Below are positions 1 through 12,324 of a DNA stretch of 64,000 nucleotides, in pieces. The number at the start of each line of letters is the position of its first letter. Position 1 is the first letter of the stretch. A model generated the notes under the pieces. It did no database searches. It had not been told where the DNA came from and saw only the letters and a program-made list of their open reading frames with translations. The stretch is taken from contig JASJOG010000170.1 of the NCBI GenBank assembly GCA_030142905.1, positions 426,001-490,000 of the forward strand, in the 5' to 3' direction. A program made the position numbers and the translations under genes. Origin of the DNA: Heliopora coerulea (lineage: Eukaryota > Cnidaria > Anthozoa > Scleralcyonacea > Helioporidae).

Positions 1-2510
1 ACTTGGTCTGGCTGATAAGTGGGAGGCAACTGCCCCCCTTGCCCCTCCCTTGGCTACATTACTGAAGAGTAAATTTTGACGCTATTGATCCTATTCCTAA
101 CTTACTATATGAAAATAGTTTAACCCCATCTCTAACAATGGCCTTTCCTAGAAAATGCTGGTCTGCGTAACAGTTCTTTGAGAAACTAAAAATTTTGAAA
201 AACAGTTGATTCGTGGTAATGCATGAGAAACATCCATTTCAACACAGACTTACCTCCAAACAGATGAATAACATCAGTTTTTTAAATGTGCTTAAATAGA
301 TGAATATCGTCTTTCGAGGGGAAACTCGGGAAAGGATTAGGGTTAGGATTAGGGTCAAGGCATTGGTTTAGGATTAGGATTAGGCTTAAATCACTCCCGG
401 CGACGGTAAACCTATGTCTCATTCCGTTTTAATAAATTCTTAAAACGGGGTGACACGCATCCTCGACCAATTCAAACAGTAAATAATATCAAGCATTAAC
501 ACAATACAATCCATTCACTCCTGAGTTTTTCAAATGAGATTACAAATTGTTCAATCTGTTTGAAACCCTTTGACAATCTTTTGAAATCTGTTCATACATA
601 CAATTCGCAAACAGTAATTCACGCCCCAATGAGCAGCTGGGGGAGTTGAAAAGATAAACAATAAAATCCTCGCATCCTGACGAGTTACATAAGTGACAAA
701 ATAATTTCACCTCACTTTCTCGGTGGGAAGCAGAGAAAATCAGAAACGGAACAAAAATGTTTTCTTTATCCACGATTTTAAAAAGCTTCCCCGAAAGTAA
801 TATAAGGAAAGGTCATCATAAGATAAAGTACATACTAGCCTTAGATCGTTCAAGTTAAAGGTGATCCTCCGTTATTCCTAAAGATGAACCGGTTCATTTG
901 CCAGCTAGACTGTTTGGTCGAAGCCCTGAAAATTTTAAAACTCGCAAGCCGGTACATTCATTTTGTAAATCCATGTAATGTAAAATCACAAAAACTGTCA
1001 TTTACCTCGAATGCTGTAAGCTAGTAAATTCGCTATGACAAATGTGATCTCAGGTCTCTTGAAGTGCTTCTTACCCTGTTCACTGATTTATGATCAAGAT
1101 ATACAATTGCACTCTTAAACACAAAGATGAGCTTCGTAAAGATTGATAATAAAACAAGATCTCAAGGGAAATTGGTGTGGAAAACGTTTCGCTAAAATTC
1201 AGAAGATGCAAAGGAACAATAATAAGTTTAAATTCTCTTGTGGTTATAACTATTGTCTAAAACGAGAAACTGAAAAAATTGTCTAAGATGGGGAAATGAT
1301 GGGGAAACTTTTCGCTAGAATTTAGAAGATGGAAAAGAACAATAATAGGCTTAAGTCCTCTCGTGCCGGCAACCGTTGCCCAAGATGAATGAACACTAGT
1401 GGTTTATGGGATATTTTGTAATGAAAACTCGCAGAAACGGAAACGGATAGCTATTCGGGCTACACCCTTCTGGCTTCTATCCCATAATCTGGGCACTAAA
1501 TTCTATAGACGACGATCCTTCATTGTCTAATTATATTGATCATTCATTGTATATAAAATACAGTGAAAACAACAAAAGAGTGTCTCCATTTCATTACAAA
1601 ATATCCTTTATTACAAAACGTTAAAACAAGACACGTAACGCTAGTTTTAGTTACCTCCATTTTGCCTCATATTTTGTCGACCTCACAACGCCAAAGTTCC
1701 GTGTTCACGAGCAAGTTCCCAACAAAGTTTTCCCGTATAAATTCTCTTTGTTAAAAGCTAGTATGCAAGGATTTTAACAAGATTTTTCCCAGGAAAAGCC
1801 TGCCGCACTTCCTCGCATGCAAAAGCACGTTGTACATTGCCTAAGGAAAACTCGGTCGCCTGAACTAACAACTTAGTTAGACGAAATCTCAGTCGTTACA
1901 TGATCAACCCTTCTTGAATTATCAAAAATACGAAATAACAAGTAGTTTTCACGTGCTTCTAAAGCCGGGTTTACACTTTCGACGTATGTATACATAAGCA
2001 AAAGAACATACGCAAGTGTAGTTGGCACTTCACGGTCAAGTTACTAAAACAATTTACATCAATCTGATTGTACAGGTCATTTTCTGAAGTATATAATTAG
2101 TGTCATTCTTTTAATTTAATGTAACCCTGAGCACTTTTTCGCCGACGCTTTTTGTAATCTATTATTATGTTTATTATATGTACGTATGAGGAATGACGGG
2201 TGCAACAATAAAAAATTGATTTAAAGTTATTACAAGACATTATATGTCAATTAAGTTATTTTCTTTCACAATTAATTTCTAAAGTATATGAAAGGAATAA
2301 GGTTTCAAATGAAACACGACGATATTTTGATGCCAAAGCCGACTACTGAATAATTCATAATAACAACTGATCTTGGATGACAATAATTGTCTTTAATATT
2401 ATATCCACATATGAAGTACCGTCATTATGAAACTAAAGTGTCAACAAAAAGGCTGAAACAAAAGCCTATTTAGCATTCTGTCATGCAAGATGCTTCACCG
2501 TCTGAACAAG
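1..2510. other. No confident gene; 3' flank of small gene copy A
   Basis: I see no supported exon here. A short telomere-like tract lies at 335-392. From about 2045 to 2300 the sequence is clearly related to 13640-13885, so it belongs to the duplicated 3' flank of the small minus-strand gene that ends at 2511. A minus-strand AATAAA at 2175-2170 could be its polyadenylation signal, about 335 nt past the stop. Confidence 0.5.
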
Positions 2511-5103
2511 TCACAATTCTTCAGGTGTCCCTCTTAGGTATCCTGAACTCTCCGATTCATCTGACTCTTCTATTTAAAAGATGCAGTAACCAAATTATGA
2601 ATTATAAATACATTGATAGTTTCCGTAACATTCACCATCTCCCCTTTTGTGGGCAATGGCATAACCACCACTGTGTCCTTGGGAGTCCCCGAGTCCGCTA
2701 AAAAATCCGAGGCTACCTCTAATGAAGGTTGTAATCATTCACCTTTATCAAATAATCAGACATTTCCACATGAGCTGATGTAATAAATCACATATTTAAG
2801 CGTTTCAGTTACAGTTCCTCGAATTTGTACTAGATGTTGGCACAACCAAAATTTACTGCATGATTTTGTAACGTATTTTTTCTTATATTCCCAGTCCCTT
2901 TATCACTTTTCTAATAGTCCGTCCCTTCTTTTGGTGGCAAACAGTTTCACGGAGCAACGAGTGTTTGTTGCTTATTTTAAAACTAGGGCTTACATCAGCC
3001 ACGGTTCGTTTTCCCCAGGATAAAAGACCCTGTCTTGTTCTTTAAATCAATACAGTAATACGGTGAGAGATATTAGAGTATGCATCAGAAGATATTCCAT
3101 CAAATCATTGATCTAATTGTGAACTTAAAACAGTCTTGTTAAATGCTTTAGCGATCAAGAAGCTGGGACAGTTTTAAAATCTCTCGACATATCTCGTTAG
3201 GAAAGAACAGATATGCAAGGCAACTCGAAGTCGTATCCTTCGGACACAGGTTCTTGGTCAAGGCTATGTTAACGATGACGTCAAATGTTAGGGAAATCCC
3301 CTATTGCCCACCCACACAAAGCACAGATCGATGTTGAACTGTGGTTTTCTTTATCAAGGAAAGGAAGGACAAACATTACCGTCATTTTCACCAGGACTTC
3401 CTGTGCTCTCATCCGACCAATTCCATTCAATGAGCACAGCGACGAGAACAAAGCCACGAATATCCCATGATGTAAAAGAAAGAAAGTTCATACGCCGTTG
3501 GTTGGGTAACCTGTTCAGGGAAAAACAGTATGAATATGTAGAATAATTTTATAGTTATACGTACAGATTCATTTAATCTATATAGCAATATGTGGCATTC
3601 ATGCAAACGTAACTCCAGATTTGCCATTTATTTATATACATAGAGACACTTACAAGGAAAACGACAAGGATAACGACAGACACTTGAGACGTGGTGAAGG
3701 AGACGGGAATATTGGTCATCTATTAACGATGTTATTTCCTGCACTGTTTGTCGGAACTTAGCGTTTCACTCGCAACAATCTCAACAATTCAGATCCCAAA
3801 GTAGTTTTCTCAGCCAAGTAACTTGATACAGATATTTAATTAGCCTAAGACTTAGGCTGTTGACGATAAGAACCCGAGCAAGAAGCCCTGAAACCACATC
3901 TTGGTCAATATGAAAGAAGAATCGGTCGAACAAGGTATTTTTAAAGACCTGGTTTAATCGCATGTTTCAAAACTGACACGTAAGTTATATGTGGTGGGTG
4001 CTCCAGTAAATATGGCAAGCATAGACATGCTGCTGAGATTCCAGTGACAACACGAAATGCCGTGGCTTTCTGCATAGCAACAAACTATTTATGCCGAGCG
4101 CACCGTACGCAAGCAGTGTCATTTTTTTCTCGTATAAACAGCACTAATTGACACTTCATGTCAGTCGAGTCTTACGTCATCCCAGAGAACTGTGCCAAAC
4201 ATTTAATGCAATATTAAAATAACAAAGTAAGGACAAATGTGTGGGGTCGGAACAAAAATAGGTTCTTGCAGGTTAACTTTTGGTGTAAGTAACAACCTGC
4301 TCATCCATCCATCTAGCCTGCGAAGTATCCGCTTCCAGACGAGGCAAGGTGAACCGCCATAAGTGAATCAAGCAGATATGGCGCTGTCCCCCTAATCTCA
4401 TATAGCGTGTTGACGGACTAGTGTGCCGTTCACACGTAGAAATTAAGGTGGAAAAGGAAAAGAAAGTCTTCATTGATCTAACCGACCATGAACGGAACCA
4501 TTAACTATAAATTACAGGTCTAATGAAAGTATGTGTACGGATTAGTACCAATTTTTTCATCCTTAAGACCACCAATCTATCGGCCACTAACTGCTTGTCG
4601 ACGGAGGCTATTTATGAGTCACGTTTTTGCGGTCAGGTACACGGCGATAATTATACAAGTATCTAGGCCTCAAGGCTACATTGTATCATATCCCACAAGT
4701 ACAGTTTGAATGTTAGCGAAAGCTGGATAAAAATAAACCAAAGCTCGTCTCACTGATTCTCTATTATTTTCTGGTGTTGCTGGTAAACCACCTGCACCAA
4801 CCCGGGGCAGAGCAGCACAGCAGAGCAAATCCAAAAAATTATGAAGGTGATGCTCTGGTGAGTATATGACAATGCTAGAATAGGAGAGATCATGTTCTAG
4901 AGACATTTATAACCACAGAATTCACAAAGCTTTATCTGAGCCTCGGCAGTGTAGGAATCTTGCAGTTATCGGTAAGCTGAAGTTTAGAATTTTCTTATAC
5001 ATACAGATATAATGGACCGCCTTTAATACAATTACGTTTGAACATCTCACCTTGTGCTGATAAATATAATTCCAATTTGAATTTGAGAATCTAATGTATC
5101 CAT
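2511..5103 (-). CDS. Small three-exon gene, copy A (80 aa, unknown family)
   Basis: Exons are 5103-5051 (53 nt), 3510-3380 (131 nt) and 2569-2511 (59 nt), joined in phases 2 and 1 with GT donors (ACAAG|GTGAGA, GACG|GTAATG) and AG acceptors (GAACAG|G, AAATAG|AA). The 80-residue product starts MDTLDSQIQIGI, has a hydrophobic middle (GFVLVAVLIEW) and an acidic, Ser-rich tail ending GTPEEL. I recognise no domain and no clear signal peptide. The support is comparative: a second copy at 14140-17796 has exons of exactly 53/131/59 nt, the same phases and stop position, and encodes a protein identical at 46 of 80 positions with no gaps. That pattern suggests selection on the protein. Function is unknown. 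The ATG is chosen because conservation in frame begins there in all copies; a longer product with upstream exons cannot be excluded. Confidence 0.6.
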
Positions 5104-6150
5104 TGCAGCTTTAAGATCAACCAAGTTTAAAATTTGTCAGCATGTAAGCACTGTTTTTTTTTAGAATCGTCACTTATAATCGTCATACAGACAACGTACT
5201 TAACGCACTTAAGTCGCCACATATTTATGGCACAGAAACCAAAAAAACTCACAACATTGAATGCGGGAAGTGGGGGAGGATCAAAAGTGTGTTGATTTTA
5301 AAGTGTTGTCCAAGTGTTTTGGCCAGGATTGTAGTTTTTCTTTGAATTTTCCATGATGAATTCTAATGGTAAATAGTACAAGTTGGGAACGGTGGGGCAT
5401 AGAGAAAGCACTCGCCATTTTAGACAAGGGGTCAAAGTGTCAAACATATATTTTGACCTTCTCCGTCTAGGTTTAGATGAGATAAAGATTTACCTATGAC
5501 TTCCAAGGATATTGTGTTTTGAGAAATATGTAAATAAACGCAAAGCTAGAGATGTTGCTGGATGTCATAGGCGTACGGGCCCTAATCATTGTATGGGGGG
5601 AGGCAGAGACAATCTGCCCGAATCGCTCTGCTTGAATGTTTAGTTCGAAAAAACCTAGGAATAAGAATTACATACTGCACATGGTATATATATGGCAACC
5701 TGAATGCACTCTAATATCCAAATTCTTGTTGATCGCTATCGATTTTTGAAAATTTTTCTGTTTTTATCACGCTTAGAGATTTATTTTTCCCAATTCTACC
5801 TGAACTATTTGCCCAAATCTAGTCCTCTCCAAATTTTCTTTTTTTGGGGGAAGTGGGGACGCGCGAGACATGGGTAAGAGCAATGGCATACTGGTCGTTT
5901 TTTTTCGATAACATTGGGCATTCTCACATACTTTCTTTTGGAGTCAAAATATTTCCAGCAAATGCCTATCCATGAATTACTACCTCTTCTGCTTGGTAGA
6001 ACCGATCTGTTTCGCTCAAAATGGCCCAAAGGACCTATTATAGTTACTTACCATCTCAAAATAGGTTTCCGTATGCAAGTACCTCGATACATATGAATTC
6101 AACAGAGTAAAAATACAAGGAAATTGAGAAGCATGCAAAGTTCTCACTCT
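5104..6150. other. Unassigned DNA upstream of copy A
   Basis: No open frame here has splice-site or paralogue support. The stretch would contain the promoter of small gene copy A, but I see no clear TATA or CCAAT box close to its ATG. Confidence 0.35.
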
Positions 6151-6151
6151 C

Positions 6152-7600
6152 CTGTTTATTATTATTGCTGTTCTGTCGGGACTAGCACGTCCTCTAAGCC
6201 AGTACGTTTACACGACAGGAAAGTCTTCAGATTCAAAAAGTATGCGGATTCACACAAAAATGTAGTGAGATTCATTTACACAGGAAAAAGTATCTGGGTT
6301 AGTCACTCGTCCGTGTTGACGCAAACAGTGTTTTCTTATCTAAAAATGAACGTAAATCCTCACAAATTTCATCGAAAGTTGACTTGGACTTCCGGAAAAT
6401 CTTTCCAGCCTTTGTTTATTACTGCCTCCGATTTAAAAAATTGTCCCAGCCACTGTCAGCTTTTGCTGTTATAAACAAAGACCAGATAGATTTCTCCGGA
6501 GTCTTAGCTCTTCGAATTCAAAGTGTCCAGATTCTTTTCCAGCCTCATATTTATCCGTATTCGTGTGCAATCCGAAGAATTTGTACACCGGATTCGTTAC
6601 TTCATTGTAAATGGCTACTTTTAATTCGAAGAACAAGTCTCCAGATTGCCTACGAATCCGGAGAAATTTGGTCTAGTGTGGACGTAGCCAAAATCACAGG
6701 TTGTTGAAGATAAGAAAAAGAGGGAAAAGTCCTGGAACGACAGAAAATTCAATATGAACGGAGATTTGTTGCACAAGCACTTTTTAAAGGCTGGGTTCAC
6801 ATGTTTCAATATATCGGAGACCAAGAACACAAGAGGTAATGTGAGAAACAAAGCTAGAACTAAGAGAGAATAAAGAACATAGAAAGTACTCTAGTTAATA
6901 ATATGGCAGGGAATATAATCATGCGACTGGTCGTGAGGTATAACAAGAAGTTGTCTTTCAGCGTCGCCAGAAGGGGTAAATGTGAAAGCAAACTCCTTGA
7001 ACAACGTCCGAACAAAGAGAGAACAAAGAACATAAAAAAAGTGTTCTAGTTAATAACATGGCAGGGAATAGAATCATACGACTTTTTGTGTAAATCCTAA
7101 TACTTTTTGAATTCGAAGACTTTCCCTGTCGTGTGAACGTACCGGCTTAGAGGACGTGCTAGTCCCGAAAAAACAGCAACAATAATAAACAGGAGAGTAT
7201 AATAAACAGTAGAATCCTGTAAACAATACAAAAATAACATAATCCTAATAATCCTTATAATAATCCTATAAACAGTAGGATCCTATAAACATTAGAATAA
7301 TAAGCAGAAGAATCCTTGAACAACGTTCGAACAAAGAGAGAACACAGAACATAAAAAATAAAAACGGAAATTTGTTGCACCAGAAATTTTTAAAGGCTGG
7401 GTTCATATGTTTCAATATATCGGAGACCAAGAACACAAGAGGTAATGTGAGAAACAAAACTAGAACTAAGAGAGAACAAAGAACATAAAAAAGTGCTCTA
7501 GTTAATAATATGGCAGGGAATAGAATCACGTGATTGTTCCAGATGTAGAACAAGAAGTTGTCGCTCAAAGTCGCCTGAAGGGGTAAATGTGAAAGTAGAA
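6152..7600. repeat. Cluster of nested MITE-like and duplicated repeats
   Basis: Three relations are visible. First, 6198-6689 is an inverted relative of the element at 33218-33713. Second, 6152-6256 is repeated in inverted orientation at about 7091-7200, sharing the block around ACTAGCACGTCCTCTAAGCC. Third, 6756-6990 is repeated directly at 7361-7600, sharing the block around CAATATATCGGAGACCAAGA. No transposase is encoded, so these look like non-autonomous DNA elements that inserted into or duplicated with each other. Confidence 0.7.
6198..6689 (-). mobile_element. Non-autonomous DNA element (MITE-like), copy 1
   Basis: About 490 bp with imperfect inverted ends (GTACGTTTACACGAC on the left, GTGTGGACGTAGCC on the right). 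The interior is rich in GAATCCGGA-type motifs, also in both orientations. The reverse complement matches 33218-33713 along most of its length. There is no coding capacity. The exact ends and target duplication are uncertain. Confidence 0.65.
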
Positions 7601-8769
7601 TCCTTGTTAATTTTGTTTCAATTTGTGAAAGCCCATACCAAAGTGACGGGTTAGTTATCGGTGAAAATAACTTCTAAATGAGAGAATTAAAACGTGTCTA
7701 ACATAAAACGTAAACTGGCCCCCAATTATATGAATTCGAAGCCAAGGGTTGTGTGAAGATGGGGATTACAAAAGGCGTAAGCACAATTTTTGTGCTGTTC
7801 CCAGAAACACTTTTCTGCCTTATGCAAAACGTATCTTACTAAAGCCACATCTTTTTATCCCGGTATAAATGGCCATAACGAACGTCCAATTTATATCAGT
7901 CGTGATCACTACACGATTTGTAACTGCAAGTTGTAACATCTCCTATACCTCCCTTGTAGTTACGCCACCACTGTTATCAAGGTGGTGACGATAGACATGC
8001 ATGTACATGTATCTTGAGGTACATGTCATATCTCTAACATGTATTTGTTGAGGTAATTATTATATGATGTGCAACTCATGTATGGTATGGTATTTACCGA
8101 GGAATACAAGTTAGGTGGACGTTCCATTTACCCTAAACTCTGAAGTAGAGTGTCGACCAACTACGAACTCGCTTGTGTTCAGAAAACTTGTATCCTTGAA
8201 ACCATATATTTACTGAGTTTGCGTTGTTAACTGTATTGTTTTTTCTGGCATGTTTAATATGTATTATAAATATTGGGTTTTATTGCATGTATGATGAGGG
8301 TTTGTATGTTATGTACCACCAACAATTTACGAGAAGATCCACGGCAGTAATTATATGTACACTAAGTATTCATGCCAAATAGCTATATATTATCATTCCT
8401 ACCTCTGGTACAATTTCTATGTTTGCGAAAGTTCGATAAAAATAAAGGAAAACTCGTCTGAATACTGTTCAGTTGTTACTGATGCTTACCTCTACATTCA
8501 ACTACCTGCACTAATAGACCGGTTCACCATGCAGACCAAAATTTATAAAGTTATGAAAATGATGCTTCACAAGCTATGTAACAACACCTGAAAAGTAGAG
8601 ATAATATACTCGAAAGCATTGATCAGCGTGTGACTTACTCACTTTACACCAGCCAAGGAAGTACAAGAATCCAGATATTCAATTACCCTGCGCTTATGAA
8701 ATACTGAAATTTCCCATACGTATGAATACAATGGACAGTTCTTCCAACAATTTCATTTGAACATAGTAC
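7601..8769. other. No recognisable gene
   Basis: AT-rich sequence without supported exons. The part after about 8400 is related to sequence near 4690-4900 and 9600-9800, that is, the conserved intronic part of the small-gene family. Confidence 0.35.
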
Positions 8770-8822
8770 CTTACGATTATAATAATCACTTCAATTTGAA
8801 TTTGAGAATGTGTTGCTTCCAT
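8770..8822 (-). CDS. Extra copy of small-gene exon 1 (open)
   Basis: A 53-nt exon-1 copy that begins ATGGAAGCAACACATTCTCA and ends at a GTAAG|GTACTA donor. Length, frame and phase equal exon 1 of copies A and B, and it encodes MEATHSQIQIEVIIIIV plus two bases. About 400 bp of the downstream intron is conserved as well. No exon 2 or exon 3 partner was found between this point and copy A, so it is either an alternative first exon for copy A (exon 2 at 3510) or a partial duplicate. Confidence 0.45.
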
Positions 8823-9948
8823 TACAGCTCCAGCCAGGAATACCCACATTTATTATGTTGACCTTTTGAATTGCTGCTATGTGAAATGCGGAATGGAACT
8901 ACTTTGAAACAAGACTAAGGCCCAGCTGAAACATCGACCTTTTCATGTGCCAAATCTAATGTTAATGAGCAAAATTCTTCTCAAACTGATTTGCATTTGA
9001 TACTTATGACCTAAGTTTCCGGTAACAGAGGCTCAAGTACCTCTTAAACAACTCTTCATATATTCAACTGCTGAAAGGCTTGTAGCCATGAGTCACAAGT
9101 TCAATATAAAAAAGGCCTGAGCGAAAACGTGACATCTCAGTTGCTAAGAGGTTTTTAGAGTGTTTATTCAATGCTAAAATTTGTGCACCTACAATCTATT
9201 TTTCTTTTTGAGGTAGTTCCCGAAGCATGGGTTTTCGTTGCTCAGGTATACCCATTTTAAATTTCAGATTGCTGACGTATCAAGTATAATGTTTGTTTTA
9301 TTTGTAAAATGAGTAAGAAGGATGCTTGTGAAAAGAACATTTTGTTGCATGTCTAATAAGGATGTTTATGTGCACCTGACCACCCCCCAATTTTCCACAA
9401 GGTCCACGTCAAAAATTAGACATTAACTAGTCTGGGTTCCGACTTTACGACAAAGAGGCCATGTCGGGAAGGAAAACTTCGACACAGACGATAATCAATA
9501 GAAATACTTTTGTTCACAAGTATTTTTCCACCAACTAGGGAATGATCTTGATAATTAAGGTCAGAATTCGAAAATAATTCTTGCCACATGGTTACGTTAT
9601 ATCATCCTACATCTTCTTCAGGTACAATTTGAATGTTTACGAAGGTTCGACAAAAATTAAAGGAAAACTCGTCTGAATACTTTTCAATTGTTTTCTGATA
9701 TTTATCTCCACAGTGCACTATTTGTACTAATAGACCAGCTCAGCAAACCAAAATTAAGAAAATTATGCTGCACAAACTATGTAACAACACTGGAAAATTA
9801 GAGATAATACACTCGAAACATTTATCAGCAGACAAGAAGGCAGTACAATGAACTCAGAACTTCACAGTACACTTATCTAATTCTGAGTTTTCCCATACGT
9901 ATAGATTCAATGGACAGATCATTCTACAATTTCATTTGAACATCTTAC

Positions 9949-10001
9949 CTTGCGATTATAAACACCATTTCAATTTGATTTGGCGAATCTGTTTATTCCA
10001 T
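9949..10001 (-). pseudogene. Decayed copy of small-gene exon 1
   Basis: Same 53-nt length and an intact GCAAG|GTAAGATG donor, but codon 3 is TAA (ATG GAA TAA), so the reading frame is closed. The surrounding 9600-10020 aligns with 8400-8860 and 4690-5120. This looks like a dead first-exon duplicate. Confidence 0.55.
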
Positions 10002-10132
10002 TACCGCTCTAGGATGACCAACGTTTGCTGATGACCGTGCATCACCTATACAATTTTGTCCCAGTTGATGGTAATTAATGTAATGAGGGGTTTTATACTG
10101 GCTTGATTGAAACACGACTAAATTTCGTAAAG

Positions 10133-10348
10133 CCTGGTTCCCATGTAATCGCTACGATCGTTGTGATCGCCCAAAAAAATTAACTCAGCGATCGTAGCGA
10201 TCATATGGGAACCATGAGGTCAGCGATCGTAGCGATCGCTGTGATCACTGTGATCGCTTAGTTAATTTTTGATTGCTGCTATTGCTGAGTTATTTTTTTG
10301 AGCGATCACAACGATCGCAGCGATCGTAGCGATTATATGGAAACCAGG
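10133..10348. mobile_element. CGATCG-rich MITE
   Basis: 216 bp with near-perfect inverted ends (CCTGGTTCCCATGTAATCGC on the left, GCGATTATATGGAAACCAGG after inversion on the right). The interior is built from repeated GCGATCGTAGCGATC-type blocks in both orientations, so the single strand can fold into a long hairpin. Related fragments lie near 24909-25000, 25575-25680 and 26080-26232. No coding capacity. Confidence 0.7.
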
Positions 10349-10502
10349 GTTAACAAAGGCTCAAGTACCTCTTAAACAACTTTCTATCTACTCAACTGCT
10401 TAAAGTTTATTCAATGGATAAAATGTCCCATCTAGGATTTGTTATATGGAAAGAGTTCCTCAAACAGTTTTGTCTCTACAGTGTAATGCAATTCAAGTAT
10501 CC

Positions 10503-10906
10503 TGCTATTTCCCAAATCGTTTACGGTGATTCTAAACCGCCTACGCTTTGCTATTTCCCAAATCGTTTACGGTGATTCTAAACCGCCTACGCTTGGGCCA
10601 TAGCAACGTGAGCAATTCCCTGCTTTTCCTACAACTTCATTCGAAATTCTTAGCATGCGCTAATTAATATCATTTGAAATTGAATTTGATAATCTGCATT
10701 ACGACTCTAGAATGATCGGACGTTGATTAGGTTTACCGTATGAAAAATAGCGCTATTATTTTATATTGGTTGGTGGTGGCCGGCCGTGTGCAAGAGTGTC
10801 GATATACGGAAAAGATGTCACGAACTATGACTAGTGGTAGATAGTCGTATTATCCCACGCTGGTTGGTGGTGGCTGGCCGTATGCAAGAGTGTCGATAAA
10901 CGGAAG
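10503..10906. repeat. Two short tandem duplications
   Basis: A unit of about 45 bp (GCTATTTCCCAAATCGTTTA and following) occurs twice in a row at 10503-10593. A second duplicated unit, around GGTTGGTGGTGGCCGGCCGT, occurs at about 10768 and again at about 10862. Between them, near 10650-10710, is a further degraded match to small-gene exon 1 that is not open. Confidence 0.6.
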
Positions 10907-11564
10907 TGAATTCTTGGAACACGAACTACTTCTGCAACAAATTTAAAGGCTGGGAAAAGTTATATTAATACGGTGTATAATATACATATAGTAACCTTAT
11001 ACCTCAATTCTCCGATTTCGTGGAAACCATAAGTTCGGAAAAGGTTCGTTTACAAAGTAAAAAGATGTAAAATGAAGATGAGAGCCCAGCTCAAAATTCG
11101 GAGATGTAGTGTCATCATTCGGGAATAGACAAAAACACACGAATAAAGTTTAATAGAAGTTCACTGACGTTTCGTTGCCGACGCGCAACATTTTCAAAGT
11201 AATTACAGATGGAAATATTAAGATATTTATAATTACAAAAGGTATCGCATTAGGATTAAAGCCAATGGGAATAAGGGAGGTGAAAGATGAGACGAGACAT
11301 GTAGAGGAGCGAGAGAATTAAAATAAGGTAAGCAGAACGGAAGTGATGTTTTCATTAAGAGAAGGTTTATGTTTATTGATGAGTAGACTTTCTCTGATAA
11401 GTAATTCAAGGGGTGAATTGAAAGAGGAAAGAATAGAGAAGTCATGAAAGGAGATGGAGTGGCTAGTTTGGGTTGAATGTGTAAGAATGCTAGATCGTGA
11501 AGGATGTGAAACTTTGAAGTAGATGAATGATCTTCAAGCTCGATACTCAGAAAATGATATCTGA

Positions 11565-11636
11565 GCCCCAGACGGGGATCGAACCCGCAACCTTCTGATG
11601 ACCGGTTAGACGCTCTAACCATTGAGCTACCGAGAC
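11565..11636 (-). repeat. tRNA-like sequence, left palindrome arm
   Basis: Mirror image of the sequence at 11755-11826. It has the same cloverleaf features and the same A and B boxes. See the right-arm entry. Confidence 0.6.
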
Positions 11637-11754
11637 TCAGATGGCGAGCTAAGTTGCAAATTCGATATATATTCGATATAAATTCGATATATATTCGATA
11701 TATATATAGGTCGCACATATATATATCGAATTTGCAACTTAGCTCGCCATCTGA

Positions 11755-11826
11755 GTCTCGGTAGCTCAATGGTTAGAGCGTCTAACCGGTCATCAGAAGG
11801 TTGCGGGTTCGATCCCCGTCTGGGGC
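11755..11826 (+). repeat. tRNA-like sequence, right palindrome arm
   Basis: 72 nt that fold as a cloverleaf. The acceptor GTCTCGG pairs with CTGGGGC using three G-T wobbles, the D stem is GCTC/GAGC, and the T arm is GCGGGTTCGATCCCCGT. The A box (TAGCTCAATGG) and B box (GGTTCGATCC) are intact. The anticodon stem has a mismatch and the loop CCGGTCA lacks the usual U33, which argues against a working tRNA. It is a tRNA-derived repeat component, related to the copies at 39.1-39.95 kb. Confidence 0.6.
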
Positions 11827-12324
11827 TCAGATATCATTTTCTGAGTATCGAGCTTGAAGATCATTCATCTACTTCAAAGTTTCACATCCTTCACGATCTA
11901 GCATTCTTACACATTCAACCCAAACTAGCCACTCCATCTCCTTTCATGACTTCTCTATTCTTTCCTCTTTCAATTCACCCCTTGAATTACTTATCAGAGA
12001 AAGTCTACTCATCAATAAACATAAACCTTCTCTTAATGAAAACATCACTTCCGTTCTGCTTACCTTATTTTAATTCTCTCGCTCCTCTACATGTCTCGTC
12101 TCATCTTTCACCTCCCTTATTCCCATTGGCTTTAATCCTAATGCGATACCTTTTGTAATTATAAATATCTTAATATTTCCATCTGTAATTACTTTGAAAA
12201 TGTTGCGCGTCGGCAACGAAACGTCAGTGAACTTCTATTAAACTTTATTCGTGTGTTTTTGTCTATTCCCGAATGATGACACTACATCTCCGAATTTTGA
12301 GCTGGGCTCTCATCTTCATTTTAC

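Larger units (their letters stand above)
11067..12324. repeat. Large palindrome: 606-bp inverted repeat, 46-bp spacer
   Basis: The left arm (11067-11672) and right arm (11719-12324) are reverse complements, with equal arm lengths and no net insertion. The two strands encode an identical 129-residue random frame, so the arms are essentially identical. The spacer and inner arm ends are AT-rich TTCGATATATAT repeats. Each arm carries a tRNA-like sequence near the centre and, near its outer end, a hammerhead-like block (GTTGC loop GCAAC then CGAAACGTC). The encoded frames look non-coding. Confidence 0.85.

Noticed and set aside
3285..3546. Plus-strand frames over small-gene exon 2
   Set aside because: They are antisense shadows; only the minus-strand frame has splice sites and phase shared by both copies.
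11233..12158. Long open frames of 178 and 129 residues on opposite strands
   Set aside because: They are the same random frame read from the two arms of a palindrome, overlap a tRNA-like sequence and have no recognisable domain.
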